From contig CAWULT010000159.1 of NCBI GenBank assembly GCA_963923455.1, forward strand, positions 1 through 9,281: DNA of 9,281 nucleotides, given 5' to 3'. The stretch's first letter is position 1. Each line of letters begins with the position of its first letter. The position numbers were made by a program, and so were the translations under genes. Source of the DNA: CAWULT01 sp963923455. Lineage in GTDB: Bacteria > Acidobacteriota > Vicinamibacteria > Vicinamibacterales > UBA2999. Below the pieces are notes generated by a model, which saw only the letters and a list, made by a program, of their open reading frames with translations, ran no database searches and was not told where the DNA came from. Positions 1-5,813 of the stretch are shown in pieces.

Positions 1-455
1 TTCACCGGGTGATGGCGTGGATGACCTATCTCAACGACGTCGATGACGGCGGCGTCGATCCCCGCCTTTCGCGCCGCCGGCTCGTGGGCGTTCCATTCCA
101 GGTCGTAGTTCGTCTCGCGGCACGCCACCAGGATCGCGAGCTCGCGCGCGTGCGGGTCGAGCGTGCCGGCCACCGCCGCGTTGTGCAGGTCGAAGAGTGC
201 CTTGGCCACAGCCGGGCTATAGGCGGCGAACGCCAGCGGGCCGCTGAGCGAGCCGTCCGGTCGACGGCCGGGCAGCGTGTCGAAAACCTGCTGGGCGGCC
301 GCGTCGAGATCCTTCCGCTGGATGTACGGCAGACGCGCTCTCGAGTCGGGGTTCAGGTCTGCTGGCAGCGGGGATGCCGACTGCGCCGCGGCGAGCGCAC
401 TCGCGGCGAGCAGCAGCGTCGCCGTGCTCCACGTCCGTGTCCGGTCCATCGTCAT
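1..455 (-). CDS. Exported carboxymuconolactone decarboxylase (CMD)-like protein, partial (3' end off window)
   Basis: The first 151 codons are visible; no stop occurs before the window edge. The N-terminus has basic residues, then a hydrophobic Ala/Leu stretch (about residues 11-25) ending in Ala-rich sequence, which looks like a signal peptide. The CMD/AhpD-like region follows, with RELAILVACRETNYDLEWNAHE at about 104-125 (quoted as two parts: RELAILVACRE, then TNYDLEWNAHE). Aligned on AhpD spacing, Glu105 and His124 match the conserved Glu and His, but the CxxC positions are Tyr117 and Glu120, so an AhpD-type peroxidase role is unlikely. This is the common Y-x-x-E-W-x-x-H subfamily, whose substrate is unknown. 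ATG at 455 is chosen because a GAGGAG Shine-Dalgarno (464-469) lies 8 nt upstream; an in-frame ATG at 449 is the alternative. It lies 88 nt after the upstream minus-strand gene, probably with its own promoter. Confidence 0.8.
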   Translation of the reverse strand, partial: MTMDRTRTWSTATLLLAASALAAAQSASPLPADLNPDSRARLPYIQRKDLDAAAQQVFDTLPGRRPDGSLSGPLAFAAYSPAVAKALFDLHNAAVAGTLDPHARELAILVACRETNYDLEWNAHEPAARKAGIDAAVIDVVEIGHPRHHPV

Positions 456-483
456 CGTCGGGTCTCCTCTCGTGACGGGGCAC

Positions 484-489
484 ATTATG
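484..489 (-). promoter_or_regulatory. Possible -10 element for the CMD-like gene
   Basis: Read on the minus strand the sequence is CATAAT, five of six matches to TATAAT, in an otherwise very GC-rich gap. It would put the transcript start about 22 nt before the ATG at 455, leaving room for the GAGGAG Shine-Dalgarno. No recognisable -35 box lies 16-18 nt further upstream, so the call is weak. Confidence 0.3.
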
Positions 490-543
490 CCCTCGCTGGC
501 TCCGGGACGCGGCGCGGCCAGGGCGGGACGGGAGCCGACGCCG

Positions 544-1575
544 TCAGGGCGTCGCGCGCGGCTGACTGAAGCGCAGCGACACCCCGCCGCTGAGCGCGAG
601 GCGCGTGCCTCCCTGGGCGATGCTGCTCAGGCTGCGTCCGACGCTGACGTAGCCGGCCGCAGTGCTGGCGAACGGATACGAGATGGTGCCCGTCACGTCC
701 ATCCGCTGCCGGCCGACGCCAAGGCCGTCGAGCGTCAGGTCGTTCCGCATCGAGTAGGACTGCGTCAGCGCGCCCGACAGGACCAGCCGACGCGGCGACG
801 TCCACTCGAACGCGGCCCCCGAGAAGACGGATCCCCGGGTGAAGTAGCCGGCCGAACCGTAGACGCGGTACGGCGCCCGGCGCAGTTCGACGCTGACGGG
901 CAGCGCGAAGTGCACGCGGCCGCCCGGCGCGCCCGCGCTGAGAATCTCCATCACCGGGCTGACCGACAGCCCGACCTCGCTGACGGTCAGCGTGGGGTCC
1001 AGCAGCGTGTACTTGGCGCTGAGGTAGACGTCGTCCATGCCGCGGACGGTCGTGCCCTGGTAGTTCACGCGGTAGAAGGGCAGGCTGCCGCTGACCTGGA
1101 GGCGATCCGTCAGGCCGATGCCCGCCCCGATCATCGGCATGTTGGTCTGGCTGAGACCGTCGAGACGCCAATGCCCGACACCGAACGAGGTGTACCCCTC
1201 GCCGCGTGTCGGTGCGCTCGCGTCGTCGAGCCAGGCGCCGAACTGCCGGAACGTCGACATGGCGGAGGCCGCCGACACGCCGGCCGTGTCGACCGTCGTC
1301 GTCGACGGGGACGGCGAACTCGCCGTCGTCGTGGTGTTCGTGCTGCTGGACGCCGGCGGCGCGGGCGACGTGGTACCGCCCGTTCCGCCGGTGCTGCTCG
1401 TGCTGCCCGCACTGCCCGAACCGCCCGAACCACCCGCGTTACCCGAGTTGCCGGGCGCGGTCGTCCTGGGGCCCTTGGGCCGTCCGTTCCCTTGCGCGAA
1501 CACAGAGGACGGGGCGGCCAGCGCGGACAGGGTTACGACGAGGCCCATCACGAGGGGGAGCGCGCGATGTGTCAT
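544..1575 (-). CDS. Probable outer-membrane beta-barrel protein with Gly/Ser/Thr-rich linker
   Basis: This 343-aa protein starts with a clear signal peptide (basic start, hydrophobic core to about residue 20, cleavage likely after VFA-Q near 28). Residues about 30-97 are a low-complexity Gly/Ser/Thr/Pro/Asn linker. From about 105 to the end come alternating polar/hydrophobic strands rich in aromatic residues, for example residues 147-170 and 180-192, with the C-terminus near GVSLRFSQP. That pattern fits an outer-membrane barrel, loosely like the phenol-degradation 'transporter' barrels, but no family signature is decisive. The ATG at 1575 has GGAG 9 nt upstream (1585-1588). It begins 24 nt after the stop of the 1600-2349 gene and is probably cotranscribed with it. 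Function unknown; the length and linker suggest an envelope role. Confidence 0.7.
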   Translation of the reverse strand: MTHRALPLVMGLVVTLSALAAPSSVFAQGNGRPKGPRTTAPGNSGNAGGSGGSGSAGSTSSTGGTGGTTSPAPPASSSTNTTTTASSPSPSTTTVDTAGVSAASAMSTFRQFGAWLDDASAPTRGEGYTSFGVGHWRLDGLSQTNMPMIGAGIGLTDRLQVSGSLPFYRVNYQGTTVRGMDDVYLSAKYTLLDPTLTVSEVGLSVSPVMEILSAGAPGGRVHFALPVSVELRRAPYRVYGSAGYFTRGSVFSGAAFEWTSPRRLVLSGALTQSYSMRNDLTLDGLGVGRQRMDVTGTISYPFASTAAGYVSVGRSLSSIAQGGTRLALSGGVSLRFSQPRATP

Positions 1576-1599
1576 GTCGATCGTCTCCGTTGGCGCGGG

Positions 1600-2349
1600 C
1601 TAGTTGGTGGCCGTCGTCGACCCCGTGGTCGAGCCCGCCGTGCTCCCGGTCGTCGATCCCGTGGTGCCGTCCGTGCTCGTCGCCGGAGGCGTCGTGGCGC
1701 CGCGCAGCTGCTTCACAGCCTGGCCGAGGCTCAGGCCGTCCACGGTCATCGCGGTCTGCAGGTCGGCGAACGAAATCCCCTGGTTCTTCGACGCGTTCAG
1801 CGCCGCGATGAACTGGCCCTGGTTGCGGAAGCCCGCCGTCGCGTCCTCGATCGTCATCCCGGCCGGCAGCATCGCTTCGATGCGCGCGAGCTGCGGCGGG
1901 TTCCGGCCGATCTTGGTCGAGAGGGCGTTGGGCAGCGCGGCCGTGGTCGCCGTGGTGCCCGTGGTTGTGGTCGTCGTGCTCGTGCCCGACGTGGACGTCG
2001 CGCTCGAGCCGGACGTGCTGGCGAGTTTCTGACCGCGGTCGGAGCCGGGGCCACCCTTGCCCGGCGTGGTGCCCGTGCGCGCGCCCGCGCCGCCGCCGGC
2101 CTGAGCCGAACCCTTGGACGGGCCGCCAGCCGACATCCCTGAGCCCTTCGCCGTGCCGCCGCCGGTCACGCCCGGTCCCTTGGCCGCGCTGGCACCCGAT
2201 GGCGCCTGGCCGCCGGCCTTCGGGGCCGGGGCGGTGGCCTTCGGACCTCCCTGTGGTGCGTGGGCGCCTGACTTGCCCTGCGCTGCGGCGGGATGCACGC
2301 TGATGGCCGCCATTGCCGCGGCGGCCGCGAACAGTCGGAACTGCTTCAT
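1600..2349 (-). CDS. Secreted low-complexity protein with a small conserved core; function unknown
   Basis: This 249-aa protein has a signal peptide (KQFRLF, then an Ala-rich hydrophobic run, cleavage near AAAQ at 21-24). Residues about 25-137 are low complexity: Gly/Ala/Pro/Lys-rich first, then Ser/Thr/Gly with a run of six Thr. A compact core at about 138-216 contains NPPQLARIEAMLPAG, FRNQGQFIAAL and GISFADLQ. I recall the same core in unnamed Acidobacterial secreted proteins, usually next to other low-complexity sequence. The C-terminal tail (about 219-249) is a degenerate TTGS-type repeat. The ATG at 2349 is fixed by GGAGGAG at 2355-2361, 5 nt upstream; the open frame continues to 2646 but the longer form would hide the signal peptide and overlap arsC. 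It is the first gene of a two-gene unit with the beta-barrel gene. No enzymatic motif is visible. Confidence 0.75.
   Translation of the reverse strand: MKQFRLFAAAAAMAAISVHPAAAQGKSGAHAPQGGPKATAPAPKAGGQAPSGASAAKGPGVTGGGTAKGSGMSAGGPSKGSAQAGGGAGARTGTTPGKGGPGSDRGQKLASTSGSSATSTSGTSTTTTTTGTTATTAALPNALSTKIGRNPPQLARIEAMLPAGMTIEDATAGFRNQGQFIAALNASKNQGISFADLQTAMTVDGLSLGQAVKQLRGATTPPATSTDGTTGSTTGSTAGSTTGSTTATN
1604..1690 (-). repeat. Degenerate Thr-Thr-Gly-Ser coding repeat
   Basis: The last ~30 codons of the secreted protein gene code for repeated TTGS/TAGS units. The four units use different synonymous codons (for example ACG GGA TCG, ACC GGG AGC, GCG GGC TCG, ACG GGG TCG), so the repeat is kept at protein level and is not a fresh DNA slippage tract. 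Confidence 0.6.
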
Positions 2350-2527
2350 GGTTGCTCCTCCGGGGCGGCAAGAGGTCCAAGAAGAGTGCCGATGTCGACG
2401 GTGCCCGCAAGTGGTTGTTGCGACAGGGCTGCGCAGACCGGCGGCCGAGGCCGCCCGGGCGCGTGGCCACCGAACTGCGGCCCCCGCTGCCAACTTTGGT
2501 CGATGGCGCGGGGACTGTCTCAGCGGC
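2350..2527. other. Intergenic gap between arsC and the secreted-protein gene, with a GC hairpin
   Basis: This 178-nt non-coding stretch separates the arsC stop from the next minus-strand gene. It holds a perfect 7-bp inverted repeat with a 2-nt loop at 2440-2455 (GGCGGCC / GGCCGCC) with no following T-tract on either strand. It may end part of the ars transcript or be a chance GC palindrome. I see no convincing -35/-10 pair for the downstream two-gene unit, so read-through from the ars operon cannot be excluded. Confidence 0.4.
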
Positions 2528-2944
2528 TCAGACCGGCGGTTCCGGGAAGCCTCGCAGGTAGTCGCGAATCTCGTCGCGGACCCGGCGGAAGATGGCCAGC
2601 CGGGCGGGCTCGTCGCCGGCGAGGGCGGCCGGGTCGTCGAACGCACGATGGATCCGCCGGCCGCCGCCGGGGAACACGGGGCAATGGTCCCTGGCGTGAT
2701 CGCAGACCGTCAGCACGTAGTCGAACTGCTCGCCGGCGAACGCGTCGACGGACTTCGACTGGTGGCTGGAGATGTCGATCCCCAGCTCCTGCATCACGGC
2801 GATCGCCTCCGGTCGGACGTGCCCTGGCCGGGTGCCCGCGCTCGCGACCTCGAACCGGTCGCCGGCATCGTGACGCAACAGGCCCTCCGCCATCTGGCTG
2901 CGCGCGGAGTTGCCGGTACAGAGCATCAGCACGCGAGACTTCAT
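2528..2944 (-). CDS. arsC: Arsenate reductase, thioredoxin-coupled low-molecular-weight phosphatase type
   Basis: The 138-aa protein reduces cytoplasmic arsenate to arsenite with a Cys triad that is recycled by thioredoxin. The P-loop CTGNSARS starts at Cys9 (CX5R, with Arg15). The two further redox Cys are Cys81 and Cys88 in VCDHARDHC, matching Cys10/82/89 of the S. aureus pI258 enzyme. The general-acid Asp lies in FDDPA (about 102-106). The length is normal for the family. The ATG at 2944 has GGAG 6 nt upstream (2951-2954), and the frame extending upstream merely overlaps arsM. It follows arsM by 28 nt as the last gene of arsR-arsM-arsC. Its product arsenite is the substrate of ArsM. All catalytic residues are present, so it should be active. 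Confidence 0.93.
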   Translation of the reverse strand: MKSRVLMLCTGNSARSQMAEGLLRHDAGDRFEVASAGTRPGHVRPEAIAVMQELGIDISSHQSKSVDAFAGEQFDYVLTVCDHARDHCPVFPGGGRRIHRAFDDPAALAGDEPARLAIFRRVRDEIRDYLRGFPEPPV

Positions 2945-2972
2945 GGCTCTCTCCGAGATCGCGCTGGAGCAA

Positions 2973-3836
2973 TCACGCGTCCGCCGTCGCGCCCGCCGCG
3001 GCCGGCGTGGCCCCGGCCGCGACCGGCTTGGTGGCCCGCACGAATGCGCTGATGAACGTGCCGTCCACGCGGGCAGCCAGGGCGTCGACGTCGACGCCGT
3101 CCCCGGCCAGGAACGCGCGCGCATCCTCGACGCCGTAGATGCGCGTGGGCTCGATCTCGATGTCGGAGAAGCCGGCCCGGACGAGCGTGTCGACGTACTC
3201 GTCGTCGCCGAGTGCACCGGCGACGCAGCCGACCCACAGATCCATGCGCCGGCGGATGTCGGCCGGCATCTGGCCACGCACCACCACGTCCGAGACGGCC
3301 AGGCGGCCGCCGGGCTTCAGCACGCGGAAGGCCTCCCGCAGCACCTGGTCCTTGTCGGCACTCAGGTTGATCACGCAGTTCGAGATGATCACGTCGACCG
3401 AGGCATCCGGCAGCGGGACGTGCTCGATTTCGCCCTTGAGGAACTCGACGTTCGACAGGCCACTCTTCCGCCTGTTGTCCTCGGCGAGGGCCAGCATCTC
3501 GTCCGTCATGTCGAGGCCGTAGGCCTTGCCCGTCGGACCGACCCGGCGCGCCGACAGCAGCACGTCGATGCCCCCACCGGACCCGAGGTCGAGCACCGTC
3601 TCGCCGGCGCGCAGCGCGGCCAATGCGGTCGGATTGCCGCAGCCGAGCGACGCCTGCATCGCCGCGTCCGGCACTTCGCCGGCCTGGGCGGCGTCGTACA
3701 GGTTCGACGTGATCGGGTCGCAGCCCGTGCCCGCCGCCGCGCCGCCGCAGCAGGCGTTGCCGGCGCCGCTGCGGACGCGCAGCGCGGCCTGCCCGTACTT
3801 CTCGCGAACGATGTCCTTGACGGGTTCGGTACTCAT
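2973..3836 (-). CDS. arsM: Arsenite S-adenosylmethionine methyltransferase
   Basis: This 287-aa cytoplasmic enzyme transfers methyl groups from SAM to As(III), giving methylated and finally volatile arsenicals. SAM motif I is VLDLGSGGGID at about 81-91. The conserved As(III)-binding Cys are visible: Cys66 in SLGCGNPTA, Cys154 in ISNCVINLS and Cys204 in WVGCVAGAL. The N-terminal Cys pair at 29-30 (with Cys39) is also typical of bacterial ArsM. LREAFRVLKPGGRLAVSD (about 166-183) is the usual methyltransferase post-motif region. The last ~20 residues are an Ala/Gly-rich tail of no known role. The ATG at 3836 is set by AGGAGG at 3841-3846. It starts 14 nt after arsR and is followed by arsC. All key residues are intact, so this is a confident call. 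Confidence 0.94.
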   Translation of the reverse strand: MSTEPVKDIVREKYGQAALRVRSGAGNACCGGAAAGTGCDPITSNLYDAAQAGEVPDAAMQASLGCGNPTALAALRAGETVLDLGSGGGIDVLLSARRVGPTGKAYGLDMTDEMLALAEDNRRKSGLSNVEFLKGEIEHVPLPDASVDVIISNCVINLSADKDQVLREAFRVLKPGGRLAVSDVVVRGQMPADIRRRMDLWVGCVAGALGDDEYVDTLVRAGFSDIEIEPTRIYGVEDARAFLAGDGVDVDALAARVDGTFISAFVRATKPVAAGATPAAAGATADA

Positions 3837-3850
3837 GGGCCCTCCTGTGG

Positions 3851-4195
3851 CTAACGGCAGACGGTGATGCGCCGGGGCTCGATCGCCTTGTTTCGCGTGC
3901 AGCACTCGGCGTACAGGAAGCCCAGCAGGTCCTGCAGCGCGTCGGCGTTCGCGGCATAGCGCAGGAAGGTGCCTTCCCGCGTGACGGTCACGAGACCTTC
4001 GGCCTTGAGCTTGTCGAGGTGGTGCGACAGCGTGGAGTTGGGGATCTGCAGCTCGGCGCCGATCTCGCCAACCACGAGGCCCTCGGGATGAGCCGAGAGC
4101 AGGAGCTGCATGATGCGCAGCCGGGCCTCGGTGCCGATCGCGGAGAACATGTCCGCGTAGCGGCTGACCAGCTCAGGTGCAGTCGACTTCGCCAT
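3851..4195 (-). CDS. arsR: ArsR/SmtB-family arsenic-responsive repressor with C-terminal Cys pair
   Basis: The 114-aa winged-helix regulator has the ArsR pattern: ARLRIMQLLL (about 24-33), then a recognition-helix region IPNSTLSHHLDKLKAEGLV at 51-69, then the wing VTREGTFLRY. It lacks the classical ELCVCDL sensor of E. coli/pI258 ArsR. Instead Cys98-Cys99 (YAECCT) and Cys113 lie in the C-terminal helix and tail, resembling the Acidithiobacillus ferrooxidans ArsR layout of adjacent Cys plus a third. This should bind As(III) or possibly methylarsenite and release DNA. The ATG at 4195 is preferred over an upstream TTG at 4237, because that TTG is part of the -35 box. There is no strong Shine-Dalgarno, and the predicted leader is only about 8 nt. 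It heads arsR-arsM-arsC and probably represses itself through the overlapping operator. Confidence 0.92.
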   Translation of the reverse strand: MAKSTAPELVSRYADMFSAIGTEARLRIMQLLLSAHPEGLVVGEIGAELQIPNSTLSHHLDKLKAEGLVTVTREGTFLRYAANADALQDLLGFLYAECCTRNKAIEPRRITVCR

Positions 4196-4198
4196 ATT

Positions 4199-4226
4199 CG
4201 GTATTTCCAATTGTATAGAAATACCG
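4199..4226 (-). promoter_or_regulatory. Probable ArsR operator (perfect 9-bp inverted repeat)
   Basis: Arms CGGTATTTC (4199-4207) and GAAATACCG (4218-4226) are exact reverse complements around a 10-bp centre. The repeat is AT-rich inside a GC-rich window, covers the -10 box and expected transcript start of arsR, and ends 3 nt before the arsR start codon. Position and symmetry fit a dimeric ArsR repressor site that would block RNA polymerase. The assignment to this ArsR is by context. Confidence 0.8.
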
Positions 4227-4237
4227 ACCCCTGTCAA
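4210..4237 (-). promoter_or_regulatory. Sigma-70-type promoter of the ars operon
   Basis: On the minus strand a consensus -35 TTGACA (4232-4237) is followed after 16 nt by TACAAT (4210-4215, five of six matches). It starts 18 nt after the stop codon of the upstream acetyltransferase gene and places the transcript start near 4203, only about 8 nt before the arsR ATG. It is the clearest housekeeping promoter in the window. Confidence 0.8.
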
Positions 4238-4255
4238 GCGCTCGGGCCCTCGGGC

Positions 4256-4765
4256 TCAGTCGACGCGCGGGCGGTCGAGCAGCAGCTGCATGTAGACGAC
4301 GTCGAGCCAGCGCCCGAACTTGTAGCCGACCTCCGCGAGACGGCCGACCTCGCTGAACCCGTGAGCGGCGTGGACGGCCAGGCTGGCCGGCTGGTCGGCG
4401 TCGATGGCCGCGACGATCGACCGGTGGCCGACCACGCGCGCGCGTGCCACGAGATCGAGCAAGACGGCGGCGCCGATGCCGCGGCGGTGGTGCGCGTGGT
4501 CGACGTACACCGAGTTCTCGACCGTGAAGCGGTACGCGGAGCGGGCGCGGAACGGCGAGAGCGAGCCCCAGCCGACGACGGCGCCGTCGATCTCGGCCAC
4601 CGTCACCGGGTGGGCCGGGCCGTGCCCCTCGAACCACGCGAGGCGCGCCTCGAGCGTGTCCGGCTCCTCCTGATACGTACACGTCGAGTGGTGCACGTAG
4701 TGGTTGTAGATCTCGTTGATGCGCGGCAGGTCGGCGTGGCGAGCCAGGCGGATCGTGACGGCCAT
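4256..4765 (-). CDS. GNAT acetyltransferase of the phosphinothricin/methionine-sulfoximine type (possible ArsN)
   Basis: The 169-aa protein is full length for the phosphinothricin N-acetyltransferase family, which acetylates the amino group of glutamate-analogue toxins with acetyl-CoA. Visible family features are IYNHYV (19-24), the EEP region at 33-35, YRFTVENSVYVD (78-89), the acetyl-CoA loop HRRGIGAA (93-100), and VGYKFGRWLDVVYMQ (146-160). In arsenic clusters, relatives called ArsN acetylate the antibiotic arsinothricin. Lying on the same strand directly upstream of arsR makes that role possible here, but the gene sits before the arsR promoter rather than inside the operon, and the general PAT-like group also occurs without ars genes. 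The ATG at 4765 lacks a clear Shine-Dalgarno. Family is near certain; substrate is inference. Confidence 0.85.
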   Translation of the reverse strand: MAVTIRLARHADLPRINEIYNHYVHHSTCTYQEEPDTLEARLAWFEGHGPAHPVTVAEIDGAVVGWGSLSPFRARSAYRFTVENSVYVDHAHHRRGIGAAVLLDLVARARVVGHRSIVAAIDADQPASLAVHAAHGFSEVGRLAEVGYKFGRWLDVVYMQLLLDRPRVD

Positions 4766-4873
4766 GCCGCATGGTACGACGGCCGGCCCGGATCACGCCG
4801 GCGCGTGGCCACCCCATGCGGGGCGGCGCACCCAGCGTGCCCAGACGTTCGCGGGCATCAGCGCCGCCCGGTC

Positions 4874-4886
4874 GGCCCGTCGGGCC
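4874..4886 (-). terminator. Terminator-like hairpin after the cytochrome gene
   Basis: GGCCC / GGGCC with a 3-nt loop (extendable to 6 bp with a 1-nt centre) begins 5 nt beyond the stop codon of the cytochrome gene. It has no T-tract, so it may act with Rho or be a GC palindrome. The 4766-4891 gap holds nothing else I can identify. Confidence 0.35.
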
Positions 4887-4891
4887 ATAGG

Positions 4892-5683
4892 TCAGTCGCA
4901 GCCAGGGGCCACGGACTGGATCGAGCTGAGGTTGATCCCGCCGGCGCCGCCCTCCCCGACCAGCAATCCGGTGACGGCGACCCGTTGGCCGACGAACCGG
5001 TCCAGCGACTGCAGCACGAACTTGAGCGCGAACTGGCGATCGCCAGCGGGGGTGGCGGCGTCCGCGGGGGCCGCGTTCTCGGTGACGCGCACGGGCGCCG
5101 AGGCCCGCGTCACGGTGTACTCGCGACTGGCGTTGCGCGGGGCGAGGCAGCCGACGACGCGGGCGAGGGTCGAGGCCGGGAGCTCGCCCGGGCCGTCACG
5201 GCGGATGATCCGCACGCCCGTGCTCGTCTCGCGGGTCAGCTCCCGGGAGCCGGCCGGCATCCCGTTCTGCTCCAGGATGAATGCGACGACATCGGCATAG
5301 GTGCTGGCGGACAGCGAACCCGCCAGGCGGCCGTCCTCGGAGAAGGGCATGGCCGTGCTGATGCGCCCCAGCAGGTAGTCCACCGACGTCTCACGCCAGT
5401 CGCTCCAGAAGTGGTCGCCGGTGAGTGCCTTCCCCTCGCCGCCCTGCAGCGCGCCGCCGTGGCAGGACGCACAGTGCTGCGCGAAGGCCAGCCGGCCGCG
5501 GGCCGCCTGCTCCTGCGTGAACACGCCGTCCCAGACGCTCGGTCGTGCCCCGCTGGCCGGCCCCTGTGCGGCGGCCAGGGCCACCGTCAGGGCGTAGAGG
5601 CCCGCCGCCAACGCCAGCAGGGGGCGGGCGGACGGGGCGGCCGGTCGCTCGGCTCGGCGTGGGCTCCGCATGCTGGTCATCAT
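4892..5683 (-). CDS. Exported monohaem c-type cytochrome with extra C-terminal domain
   Basis: About 263 aa. A basic N-terminus followed by a hydrophobic segment (about 21-38, ending ALAAAQ) is a signal peptide. A class I cytochrome c domain follows at about 55-145: haem site CASCH at 71-75 and a plausible axial Met112 in TAMPFSEDG, then YADVVAFILEQNGMPAG, typical of small periplasmic cytochromes linked to dehydrogenases. Residues about 150-263 form an additional domain that ends in FVGQRVAVTGLLVGEGG and a C-terminal VAPGCD, resembling the tail of many Acidobacterial secreted proteins. It probably carries electrons in the periplasm; its partner is unknown. ATGs at 5683, 5680 and 5671 are all possible and none has a good Shine-Dalgarno. 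The frame stays open to 5950, but that extension would bury the signal peptide and overlap the divergent gene. Confidence 0.82.
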   Translation of the reverse strand: MMTSMRSPRRAERPAAPSARPLLALAAGLYALTVALAAAQGPASGARPSVWDGVFTQEQAARGRLAFAQHCASCHGGALQGGEGKALTGDHFWSDWRETSVDYLLGRISTAMPFSEDGRLAGSLSASTYADVVAFILEQNGMPAGSRELTRETSTGVRIIRRDGPGELPASTLARVVGCLAPRNASREYTVTRASAPVRVTENAAPADAATPAGDRQFALKFVLQSLDRFVGQRVAVTGLLVGEGGAGGINLSSIQSVAPGCD

Positions 5684-5752
5684 AGGCCATGCGGGTCGTT
5701 GCCGGGTCCGCGCCCGCCAGCTTCGGCCACGCCGTGCACGCAGTTCGGGTGC

Positions 5753-5781
5753 TTGACAGGTTCCGGGACGTGACCGACAGT
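5753..5781 (+). promoter_or_regulatory. Possible promoter for the plus-strand periplasmic protein gene
   Basis: TTGACA (5753-5758) is a consensus -35, but the hexamer 17 nt later (GACAGT, 5776-5781) matches TATAAT at only three positions. It lies in the 130-nt divergent gap between two exported-protein genes, which is where a promoter is expected. Confidence 0.35.
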
Positions 5782-5813
5782 CGAGATACGAACGGACTCT
5801 GGAGAATTCGCAC

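Noticed and set aside
498..536. GGCTCC / GGAGCC inverted repeat as a terminator between the barrel gene and the CMD-like gene
   Set aside because: Six pairs around a 27-nt loop without a T-tract; expected by chance at this GC content.
277..2142. Long plus-strand open frame (621 codons) covering the barrel and secreted-protein genes
   Set aside because: Arg/Ala-rich composition with no domain or signal. It is antisense to two genes with signal peptides and Shine-Dalgarno sites and arises from high GC.
2945..3277. Extended arsC reading frame starting within arsM
   Set aside because: The extra N-terminal residues are a shadow of arsM; ATG 2944 has a Shine-Dalgarno and puts the catalytic Cys at the family position 9.
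4196..4237. TTG start at 4237 giving a 128-residue ArsR
   Set aside because: That TTG is the first half of the -35 box, and the added residues would be encoded across the promoter and operator.
4238..4255. GC-rich palindromic bases between the PAT-like gene and the ars promoter as a terminator
   Set aside because: Only a 4-bp stem with a 2-nt loop and no T-tract; too weak to list.
4019..5773. 584-codon plus-strand open frame opposite arsR, the PAT-like gene and the cytochrome
   Set aside because: No recognisable motif; the minus strand holds CASCH, the GNAT loop and the ArsR helix-turn-helix.
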